This document shows positions 33,583 to 40,475 of a DNA stretch of 50,947 nucleotides, piece after piece. The position numbers were made by a program, and so were the translations under genes. This stretch comes from an uncultured Eubacteriales bacterium (lineage in GTDB: Bacteria; Bacillota; Clostridia; Christensenellales; Aristaeellaceae). The stretch spans positions 1-50,947 of the forward strand of contig CACWXY010000034.1 of assembly GCA_902764915.1 (NCBI GenBank), read 5' to 3'. Position 1 is the stretch's first letter, and every line of letters starts with the position of its first letter. Below the pieces are notes generated by a model. It saw only the letters and a program-made list of their open reading frames with translations, made no database searches and had not been told where the DNA came from.

Positions 33583-35088
33583 TCAGGCCTTGGCGACGGG
33601 ATGCCGTTTCGCGCGCCAGCGCTTGAAGGCCGGGCTGTTGGTGACAAGTGTGCCCACGGTCAGCAGAAGAAGAATCATGGTAATGGGACGCCAGAACAGG
33701 GCCTTCAGCGGGCTTTCCGCAGTGGAGGCCAGGGATACGGCGCGCCGGAAATTGGAGTCCATCATTCCGCCGAGCACAAGCCCCAGCGTGACCGGTGCCG
33801 TGGAAAAACGCCGCCGGCGCAGGACAAACCCCAGTACCCCGAAGAGAATCATCAGACCGATATCAAACAGGCGCTTATTGCAGGCATACGCTCCGATCAC
33901 GCACAGGACGGCTACAATGGGCATGAGAATCCGTTTGGGTACATTGATGAGCCTGGAAATGCGCGGTGCGACCAGGAACCCCAGCAGCAGAAGAAAGACG
34001 CACCCGACAAAGCCGCCGGCCAGGATCTCACAGAAGTGCGCCTGGCCCATGCGCAGGAAGGTCGGCCCCGGCTGCAGTCCGTGGATATAGAAGACAGAGA
34101 GAATGATCGCGGTCACGGCATCCCCGGGAATGGCCAGTGTAAGCATGGGTATGAGCGCGCCACCGATGCAAGCGTTATTGGCGCTTTCGGAGGCTACAAG
34201 GCCTTCATAGGCACCGTCGCCGAAGGGACGGCTGGGATGCCTGACAATGCGCTTGGCCTGACCATAGGCGAGAAAGGAGGCCACCGGGCCGCCGGCGCCG
34301 GGCAGCGCACCCACCAGGGTGCCGATCAGGCAGTAGTAGAGCGAGTGCGGCAGCTGGCGCAGAATCTCGCGCAGGGGTACATTGTCCTGATGGATTTCAT
34401 TGACATCGCCTTCCCGGATCCCGTCAAAGACCATGCTCAGGACCTCGGCAAACCCGAAGAGCCCTACCAGCGCAGGCACCGTGGAGATACCGGCCTTCAG
34501 GTTCTGAATGCCAAAGGTCAGCCGGGGCGTACCCATGACCGAGTCCATGCCGATCATGGCAAAGAAGATGCCGATCAGCGCGCTGAACAGGCCCTTGACA
34601 AAGCTGTGGGAGGTAAGGCCGCCTACCGTGGCCAGACCGAAGAACGCCAGAAGAAAGTAGTCCATGGGGTGGAACTTCAGGGCGAGGGCGGTAATGGGCC
34701 TGGCGAGAAGCGCCATGACCAGAAGACCGAACACGGATCCCACAAAGGAATAGACCGTGGCATACTTGAGCGCCTTGAAGGCCTCACCGCGCCTGGCCAT
34801 GGGATAGCCGTCCAGAGTGGTGACAACAGAGGACGGAGCGCCGGGAATATTGATGAGTATGGCGGACAGTGCGCCGGAAAAGACGCCGACTACGTAAACG
34901 CCCATGATGGTGGCCAGGGCATCACTGGTCTGCCAGGTATAGGTGATGGAAACCAGAAGCGCGGTGGCCATGGAGACGGACAGCCCGGGGATGGCACCGA
35001 CGAAAAGCCCGGCTACGGAGCCGAGAAAGACATAGAGAAGGAACTGCGGGTTCACAAAATAGCTGAGAACACCCTGAAGTATATCCAT
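33583..35088 (-). CDS. tctA: Tripartite tricarboxylate transporter permease TctA
   Basis: A 501-residue large membrane subunit with about 11-12 helices. It has the TctA signatures GSVAGLFVGAIPGLSVSMAT near the N-terminus and the second copy LVGALPGAGGPVASFLAYGQ near residue 255. RBS AAAGGAGG is six bases upstream. It works with TctB and the periplasm-type binding protein TctC to import citrate-like or other carboxylates using ion gradients. Last gene of the tctCBA operon. Substrate cannot be told from sequence. Confidence 0.94.
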   Translation of the reverse strand: MDILQGVLSYFVNPQFLLYVFLGSVAGLFVGAIPGLSVSMATALLVSITYTWQTSDALATIMGVYVVGVFSGALSAILINIPGAPSSVVTTLDGYPMARRGEAFKALKYATVYSFVGSVFGLLVMALLARPITALALKFHPMDYFLLAFFGLATVGGLTSHSFVKGLFSALIGIFFAMIGMDSVMGTPRLTFGIQNLKAGISTVPALVGLFGFAEVLSMVFDGIREGDVNEIHQDNVPLREILRQLPHSLYYCLIGTLVGALPGAGGPVASFLAYGQAKRIVRHPSRPFGDGAYEGLVASESANNACIGGALIPMLTLAIPGDAVTAIILSVFYIHGLQPGPTFLRMGQAHFCEILAGGFVGCVFLLLLGFLVAPRISRLINVPKRILMPIVAVLCVIGAYACNKRLFDIGLMILFGVLGFVLRRRRFSTAPVTLGLVLGGMMDSNFRRAVSLASTAESPLKALFWRPITMILLLLTVGTLVTNSPAFKRWRAKRHPVAKA

Positions 35089-35102
35089 GGTATCCTCCTT
35101 TC

Positions 35103-35576
35103 TCAGGGCAGCCGGACGTTCAGTCCAAGCTTAAAGATGGCATAGAGCACCAGCGGGGTGATGACGGCAATGAGCAGAATCCGGTACCACCTGCGCTCCC
35201 CGAGGAAACAGACCATGACGGCGAGAAACAGCATGGTGGCGGGGATAAACCCAAGTCTTGGCAGCAGCGCGTCATAGGCAATGGTCAGGGCAATGACCAC
35301 GAGCACGCGCAGAAAGCCCAGGCGGTCCGGGCATGCTTTTTCCGCACCGGTATCCGTATTCCCACGGACCTCTCGGATGCCGCCGTACAGGATTACCAAG
35401 CCCAGCAGCAGGCCCATGGCGCCCAGGATCATGGGGAAAAGATAGGGCGACATGATCCAGGCCACTCTGGCGGACATGTGAAGGAACTGGACAATGGCGT
35501 GGATCAGGAAAGCCAGGGCCAGCATGGTTACCACAAGGCCGTCCTGAAAGGTATGATTCCGAAGAAGCTTTTTCAT
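35103..35576 (-). CDS. tctB: Tripartite tricarboxylate transporter small subunit TctB
   Basis: A 157-residue protein with four predicted helices, the normal TctB size and topology. AGGAGG lies six bases before the ATG, and 14 bases separate it from tctA. Sequence similarity in TctB is low in general, so the call rests on topology plus position between tctC and tctA. Confidence 0.87.
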   Translation of the reverse strand: MKKLLRNHTFQDGLVVTMLALAFLIHAIVQFLHMSARVAWIMSPYLFPMILGAMGLLLGLVILYGGIREVRGNTDTGAEKACPDRLGFLRVLVVIALTIAYDALLPRLGFIPATMLFLAVMVCFLGERRWYRILLIAVITPLVLYAIFKLGLNVRLP

Positions 35577-35599
35577 GGAATGCCTCCTGCACAGGGAAA

Positions 35600-35625
35600 A
35601 GGGAGAAGACGTCTGCCTTCTCCCT
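35600..35625 (-). terminator. Attenuating hairpin between tctC and tctB
   Basis: Nine-bp stem AGGGAGAAG/CTTCTCCCT followed on the minus strand by TTTTCCC. Partial termination here would make more binding protein than membrane subunits. Confidence 0.65.
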
Positions 35626-35644
35626 GAACCGTTTTGGGGATGCC

Positions 35645-36661
35645 TTATTCACCGAGCCGCGCAATACCAAAGTCCGCAGGACTGTATACGGCGGCACCGG
35701 CATCGTAGATCAGCCAGCTGACGGTGGATTCCCACTGGGTAAAGAAGGCCTTCATCTCATCGACCGTTGTATATTTCTCATAGAGCTTTTCCACGCACTT
35801 GTCTTCCATCCAGGCATTGAAGTCCGGATCCTTGATGGCTTCCTGGGCTGCGGTGCGCAGGGTTTCCTTGATATCCTCCGGCACATCCTTGGCCACCAGC
35901 AGATTCAGGGGCGTATAGGGAATGGACAGATAGGCTTCCGCGTTTTCGAGCTTCTCCGACAGCGCGGGGACATCCGGGAATTTCTCCATGCGCTCGGTGG
36001 CGGAGACAGCGAGCAGTTTCAGATCGCCGCTTTCGATAAGCGCGGCTACGGTGGAATAGTTGGAATTGGTGAAGACCACCTGATGGCTCATGACGGCGGT
36101 GAAGCAGTCATTGCCGCCCGCATAGGCGGTCAGGGCCGGGTAATAGCCGAACTGGTTCAGGATCAGCGCCTGCACATGGCCGGAGCCGCCGGGGCCGGTA
36201 TAGGACATCTGCAAGGCATGGGGATGGGCCTTGATGTCCTCCAGCAGTTCGTCAATGGTATTGTATGGCGAATCCCCGGCCACCACGATCACCTTGGGGT
36301 CATTGGCGACTACCAGAATGGGATCAAAGTCATCATAGCTCATGGTGGAGATATCCATGATGCGCTGTGTGCCCAGGCTTTCCGCGGTAAACAGCACCAC
36401 AGAACCGTCCTTGTCCGCGTCCAGCGCGGCCTGGCAGCCGATGGAACCGGAAGCACCGCCCTGGTTTTCCACGACAAAGGTGGTATTCAGCACCTTGCCC
36501 AGCGCAATGGCGAACTGGCGACCCACCAGGTCTGTCGTGCCGCCGGCACCGTAGGGAACGATCATGGTTACAGAGGAAAAGGGATAATCCGCAATAGCCG
36601 TAGTGGTCAGAAGCAAGCATGCCAGCAGTGCGGCAGCCAGAATACGGGACAGTTTCTTCAT
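35645..36661 (-). CDS. tctC: TctC/Bug-family solute-binding protein
   Basis: A 338-residue extracytoplasmic receptor of the TctABC importer. The signal peptide is about 1-24 (TTTAIADYP) and again lacks a lipobox. The Bug fold signatures are present: VTMIVPYGAGGTTDLVGR, VENQGGASGSIG and GPGGSGHVQA. Bug proteins bind carboxylates through these two loops. AAAGGAG is 15 bases upstream, a long spacing. First gene of the operon; its promoter is overlapped by a GntR-type palindrome. Confidence 0.92.
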   Translation of the reverse strand: MKKLSRILAAALLACLLLTTTAIADYPFSSVTMIVPYGAGGTTDLVGRQFAIALGKVLNTTFVVENQGGASGSIGCQAALDADKDGSVVLFTAESLGTQRIMDISTMSYDDFDPILVVANDPKVIVVAGDSPYNTIDELLEDIKAHPHALQMSYTGPGGSGHVQALILNQFGYYPALTAYAGGNDCFTAVMSHQVVFTNSNYSTVAALIESGDLKLLAVSATERMEKFPDVPALSEKLENAEAYLSIPYTPLNLLVAKDVPEDIKETLRTAAQEAIKDPDFNAWMEDKCVEKLYEKYTTVDEMKAFFTQWESTVSWLIYDAGAAVYSPADFGIARLGE

Positions 36662-36716
36662 AGGCTGTTTCTTTGACTCCTTTCATTGACAGGTGAGACT
36701 CCTGTGCTGATTTCGC

Positions 36717-36745
36717 ATTTTAGCACGGTAAAGGATTGTATACAA
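36717..36745 (-). promoter_or_regulatory. Promoter of tctCBA
   Basis: Minus-strand TTGTAT (36740-36745), 17-base spacer, TAAAAT (36717-36722), 56 bases before the tctC ATG. Confidence 0.65.
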
Positions 36746-36746
36746 T
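36735..36746. promoter_or_regulatory. Palindromic operator, GntR (FCD)-like
   Basis: Perfect 12-base palindrome ATTGTATACAAT covering the -35 box of tctCBA. The form resembles sites bound by FCD-type GntR regulators, which often control carboxylate transport. No gntR gene is in the window. Confidence 0.6.
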
Positions 36747-36824
36747 GGACTATCTCTTGAAAAAACCGGAAAAGAACAGGAAGAACGCGCTGCGGATTCT
36801 GCTGCAGAATCCATAGGTTTCATG

Positions 36825-36853
36825 TTGCGATTGCTGTCCAAATTTTGTATGAT
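36825..36853 (+). promoter_or_regulatory. Promoter of pgi
   Basis: TTGCGA (36825-36830), 17-base spacer, TATGAT (36848-36853), about 64 bases before the pgi ATG. Confidence 0.65.
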
Positions 36854-36916
36854 GATACCAGCGGGCAGCCCTATTTCGTGCCCCGTGTGCGATATGGATG
36901 AAAGGATGGGATTCCC

Positions 36917-38500
36917 ATGGTGCAATGGAACAATCTGGATACCGTAAAAGCGTATGAAAAGCTGCAGTCTCTGAAGGATCATGTCTGTCTGCAGCGTGTT
37001 CTCTCCGGTGAAGACGGCGCAGAGCGCGTGAAGAAGTATGTGGTGCCGATGGCGGCCGGCATGACCTATCACTATGCGGCCAAGCAGGTGGATGAGGATG
37101 TGCTGGAAGCCCTGAAAGCGCTGGCAGCGGAAATGCAGCTGACGGAAAAGTATGAAGCGCTGTACAACGGGGAAGTCATCAATACCGGAGAAAAGCGTCT
37201 GGTTCTGCATCAGCTGACCCGCGGACAGCTGGGCAGGGATGTTGTGGCGGACGGCGTCAACAAGCGTGCCTTCTATGTGGCACAGCAGGAAAAGGTCGCC
37301 GATTTCGCGCGGCGTGTGCACAGCGGTGCCATTACCAATGCCAAGGGCGAGACGTTTACGACGGTTGTGCAGATCGGCATCGGCGGAAGCGATCTGGGAC
37401 CCCGTGCCATGTATCTGGCGCTGGAGAACTGGGCCAGGCAGAACGGCACCTTCCATATGGAAGCCAGGTTCATCAGCAATGTGGACCCGGACGACGCGGC
37501 GAGCGTGCTGAAGAGCATTGATGTCTCCCGCGCACTGTTCGTGCTGGTGTCCAAGTCCGGAACAACCCTGGAAACCCTGACGAACGAGTCCTTTGTAAAG
37601 GATGCGCTGAAGAATGCAGGCCTGGATCCGGCCAAGCATATGGTGGCGGTGACCAGCGAGACTTCGCCTCTGGCCAAGTCCAGCGATTATCTGGCAGCTT
37701 TCTTTATGGATGATTATATCGGCGGCCGCTATTCCTCCACTTCCTGTGTAGGCGGCGCGGTACTGTCCCTGGCCTTTGGTCCGGACGTATTTGCCCGGTT
37801 CCTCGCAGGCGCGGCAGAGGAAGACCGTCTGGCTGCCAATCCGGATCTTCTCAAGAATCCGGCTATGCTGGACGCACTGATCGGTGTGTATGAGCGCAAT
37901 GTACAGGGCTATCCGGCAACAGCCGTGCTACCGTACTCGCAGGCGCTGAGTCGCTTCCCGGCACATCTGCAGCAGCTGGACATGGAGTCCAACGGCAAGT
38001 CGGTGAACCGTTTCGGCGAGAAGGTAAACTATGTGACCGGTCCTGTGATTTTCGGTGAGCCCGGTACCAATGGTCAGCATTCGTTCTATCAGCTGCTGCA
38101 CCAGGGAACGGACATTGTTCCGCTGCAGTTCGTGGGCTTCAGGAAGAATCAGGCAGGCATGGATGTGGACATTCAGGGAAGCACCAGCCAGCAGAAGCTG
38201 TGCGCGAATGTAGCGGCACAGATCATGGCTTTTGCCTGCGGCAAGGAAGACGAGAATCCCAACAAGAGCTTTGCAGGCGGCCGGCCGTCCAGCATCATCG
38301 TTGGCGAACAGCTGACACCGGAAGCACTGGGCGCACTGCTTGCGCATTTTGAGAACAAGGTCATGTTCCAGGGCTTTGTATGGAACCTGAACAGCTTCGA
38401 CCAGGAAGGTGTGCAGCTGGGCAAGGTTCTGGCCAAGCGCGTGCTTGCCCATGAGACGGACGGCGCATTGCGTGCATTCAGTGAACTTCTGGCGATTTAA
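36917..38500 (+). CDS. pgi: Glucose-6-phosphate isomerase
   Basis: A 527-residue glycolytic isomerase interconverting glucose 6-phosphate and fructose 6-phosphate. Signatures in order: QIGIGGSDLGPRAMYLAL, LVSKSGTTLETLTN, GGRYSSTSCVGG with the sugar-binding loop, and GEPGTNGQHSFYQLLHQG, followed by a C-terminal VWNLNSFDQEGVQLGK with the catalytic lysine. The C-terminal set is typical of the longer PGI form. GGATGGGATTCCC precedes the ATG. Transcribed alone from its own promoter. Confidence 0.96.
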   Translation: MVQWNNLDTVKAYEKLQSLKDHVCLQRVLSGEDGAERVKKYVVPMAAGMTYHYAAKQVDEDVLEALKALAAEMQLTEKYEALYNGEVINTGEKRLVLHQLTRGQLGRDVVADGVNKRAFYVAQQEKVADFARRVHSGAITNAKGETFTTVVQIGIGGSDLGPRAMYLALENWARQNGTFHMEARFISNVDPDDAASVLKSIDVSRALFVLVSKSGTTLETLTNESFVKDALKNAGLDPAKHMVAVTSETSPLAKSSDYLAAFFMDDYIGGRYSSTSCVGGAVLSLAFGPDVFARFLAGAAEEDRLAANPDLLKNPAMLDALIGVYERNVQGYPATAVLPYSQALSRFPAHLQQLDMESNGKSVNRFGEKVNYVTGPVIFGEPGTNGQHSFYQLLHQGTDIVPLQFVGFRKNQAGMDVDIQGSTSQQKLCANVAAQIMAFACGKEDENPNKSFAGGRPSSIIVGEQLTPEALGALLAHFENKVMFQGFVWNLNSFDQEGVQLGKVLAKRVLAHETDGALRAFSELLAI

Positions 38501-38509
38501 GACCTGTAT

Positions 38510-38545
38510 GTGCGGGGAAGATAGCTTCCCCGCACAATCTGTTTT
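38510..38545 (+). terminator. Terminator after pgi
   Basis: Eleven-bp stem GTGCGGGGAAG/CTTCCCCGCAC, loop ATAG, tail ATCTGTTTT. Confidence 0.75.
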
Positions 38546-38569
38546 CCATGCAGAGAGAAAGGAACTGCA

Positions 38570-39004
38570 ATGAAACAGAATCTGGCAGATGGCGGACTGC
38601 GTCTGAAGGAAGCGCGAAAAAAACTGGGACTTTCCCAGAAGGAACTGGCGGAAAAGCTGGAGGTCAGCGCCGCCTATCTGTCCCTGATAGAGACCGGAAG
38701 GCAGCCGCTTTCCGTCCCGATTGCAGAGAAACTGTATCGCCTCTATGGGACAGATTTTGAATGGCTGTACTATGGGAAGCATGCGGAAACCAGTGCCGGC
38801 GGCAGACTGAAGGCCATCCGGAAACAGCTGGGACTTACCCAGAAGGAACTGGCGGAAAAACTGGACATCAGTTCTGCCTATATAGGCTTTATGGAGACAG
38901 GACACATGGAGATTTCCAGACCGACCATTGAAAAAATGGAGATGCTTTTCGGGGTGCGGCGGCAATGGCTCATATACGGAAAAGGCGAACCTTTGAAACA
39001 GTAA
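38570..39004 (+). CDS. Regulator with two tandem Xre-type HTH domains
   Basis: A 144-residue protein made of two near-copies of a Cro/C1-type HTH. Copy one covers about 10-66 (LGLSQKELAEKLEVSAAYLS) and copy two about 75-132 (LGLTQKELAEKLDISSAYIG); each ends with a 'WLYYGK'-like tail. The copies are about 60% alike by eye, indicating internal duplication. One chain could bind two adjacent half-sites as a pseudo-dimer. GAGAAAGGAAC precedes the ATG. It sits 34 bases after the pgi terminator; its target is unknown. Confidence 0.9.
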   Translation: MKQNLADGGLRLKEARKKLGLSQKELAEKLEVSAAYLSLIETGRQPLSVPIAEKLYRLYGTDFEWLYYGKHAETSAGGRLKAIRKQLGLTQKELAEKLDISSAYIGFMETGHMEISRPTIEKMEMLFGVRRQWLIYGKGEPLKQ

Positions 39005-39021
39005 AGGAACGGACAGCGAAG

Positions 39022-39053
39022 AGACCGTGCATATGCCATGCATGGTCTTTTTG
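39022..39053 (+). terminator. Terminator after the tandem-HTH gene
   Basis: AGACCGTGCAT pairs with ATGCATGGTCT (one G-T pair) and is followed by TTTTT. Confidence 0.75.
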
Positions 39054-39114
39054 AATTGCGCAGGGTCGGACGGCTGTATCAGACCGAAACGCAGGAACAG
39101 TTAGCCATGGATCA

Positions 39115-39143
39115 TTGCCGTGGCACAAAGCGTATGCTATTCT
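39115..39143 (+). promoter_or_regulatory. Promoter of the AAA-ATPase pseudogene
   Basis: TTGCCG (39115-39120), 17-base spacer ending TGC, TATTCT (39138-39143). An AGGAGGTG site follows at 39191, so the start region of the dead gene is intact. Confidence 0.5.
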
Positions 39144-39201
39144 TTGCGCAGAGAGATCGATGCAGCACAGGCATAGGACAGCCTTGTTAGAGGAGGTGTG
39201 A

Positions 39202-39891
39202 ATGCGGCCGGTATCGGTGAGTGGGCAAAGCTTTGCTCCCATCATTCACAACCAACAGCTTTATATTGATAAGACTCGTTCTTATTTGAATGGTTTAAAC
39301 ATAAAGAAACCATTGCGATGATTACCCCGTCTCCGCCGCTTTGGAAAGACACTGTTGCTGGATATGATGGATACTTGCTTTTTCAGATGCCCCCAATACT
39401 GCCTGGCGTCTTCCGGCAGCAGGGTATCTCAAACCGATGCATCACTGCGTGCAGATAATTATAAGATTACTAACTATGGGGTGATGCTGGACATAACAGA
39501 AATGGCGGAAGGATGGTTTACGGAGGTAAAAGAAGACGATTCCTTTACATTTGCGGATGCGTTAATGCATAACAATCTTGTCTCCATGAATCAGGCACTG
39601 CAGGGCATCACAGATATATCTGTTTCCGTGTTTGTTTCGGGTGGACGATGGACCGCAGAAAACAAGCATCTCTACAGGCCGGGAGATCTTTTTCACGGCC
39701 TCACGTTGGGACCTGTGGTATGCTGCACAATAGGTTCAACCAACTGCTGGATAACACAGAACAGTTTTGTCTTTACTTTGTGTGCAGCATGTAACATAAG
39801 GCTTCTCTCCTTGCTAGAGCTGACATTACAAGCTGCGACTTCACTATGTAAAAAACGAAATATCAATAGTGCGGGAAGAAAATCACTTTAA
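39202..39891 (+). pseudogene. Decayed AAA-ATPase/PD-(D/E)XK-type gene
   Basis: The reading begins at ATG 39202 with a good AGGAGGTG site. It encodes SFAPIIHNQQLYIDKTRSYL and then stops at 39319. The adjacent frame reads FKHKETIAMIT, and the first frame then resumes with RLRRFGKTLLLDMM. Together these match the start of the 'predicted AAA-ATPase' family (PF09820; YxYVDKT ... RPRRFGKTL). The rest of the ATPase and most of the nuclease part are missing, leaving short matches such as FADALMHNNLVSMNQAL and LFHGLTLG. About 500 residues are normal, so a large internal deletion has occurred besides small frameshifts. The stretch is more AT-rich than the surroundings. A further short reading (DGNALVAERVLDYLAWSRLR, near 39905-39965) is unassigned. 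Confidence 0.7.
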
Positions 39892-39997
39892 AAACATTCA
39901 GCGATGGGAATGCTTTGGTTGCTGAACGAGTGTTGGATTATTTAGCCTGGTCAAGATTGCGATTAACTTAATGACATTGATATAGGGAGAGAAAAAA

Positions 39998-40429
39998 ATG
40001 AAAAAATTGCTATCCTTGCTGTTCGCAGTCATGCTTACAATCACGCCGGCCCTATCCTTTGCAGAGGAAAACGTGAAAATCGTGCCGGAAAGCGCTGAAG
40101 AACAAATAATCGCTCCCGATGACGCGATTGCAGAAGAAAATGCAAATACGCTAATCAAAGAAATTACGGAAGTGGAAGAAACTCAGCCTGACCAGGAAGA
40201 TAACGAGACTGTCCAGGAGAAAGCAGAGACCATCCAGAAGAATGCCGAGCCTTTACAGGACGAAGTCGAGATCGGCCAGAAGAATGCCGGATCTGTTCAG
40301 CAGGAAGCCGATCTTGTCCAAGATGAAACAGAGACTGTACAGGGCGAAGCGAAGACTGTTAAGGAAGAAAATGAGCCTGTACAGGAAGTAAACGACAGAG
40401 ACTGTACAGGGCGAAGCGAAGACTGTTAA
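39998..40429 (+). CDS. 5' segment of a giant secreted repeat protein, truncated by a 67-bp duplication
   Basis: From ATG 39998 (AGGGAGAG seven bases upstream) this encodes a signal peptide (1-22, TPALSFAEE) and then acidic Gln/Glu-rich heptads of the form ETVQEKA. At present the frame runs into the second copy of a 67-bp repeat, reads VNDRDCTGRSEDC and stops at residue 143. With one repeat copy removed, VNEPTQDVAELVQEKAEP reads straight into the frame that starts at 40476, giving a protein of 1,484 residues (4,455 bases, exactly divisible by three). So this is either a disabled gene or the off state of a switchable one. Confidence 0.8.
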   Translation: MKKLLSLLFAVMLTITPALSFAEENVKIVPESAEEQIIAPDDAIAEENANTLIKEITEVEETQPDQEDNETVQEKAETIQKNAEPLQDEVEIGQKNAGSVQQEADLVQDETETVQGEAKTVKEENEPVQEVNDRDCTGRSEDC

Positions 40430-40462
40430 GGAAGAAAATGAGCCTGTACAGGAAGTAAACGA
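40329..40462 (+). repeat. Perfect 67-bp tandem duplication causing a frameshift
   Basis: Bases 40329-40395 are repeated exactly at 40396-40462. Because 67 is not a multiple of three, the second copy shifts the frame by one. Deleting one copy restores a continuous reading frame from 39998 to 44519. Confidence 0.95.
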
Positions 40463-40475
40463 ACCGACACAGGAC

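Noticed and set aside
33571..35145. Long plus-strand frame opposite tctA
   Set aside because: Hydrophilic Gly/Gln-rich translation opposite a membrane protein with full TctA motifs.
39355..39891. Treating this open frame as an intact gene of 178 codons
   Set aside because: It is in frame with the upstream AAA-ATPase start and begins in the Walker region, so it is the middle of a pseudogene.
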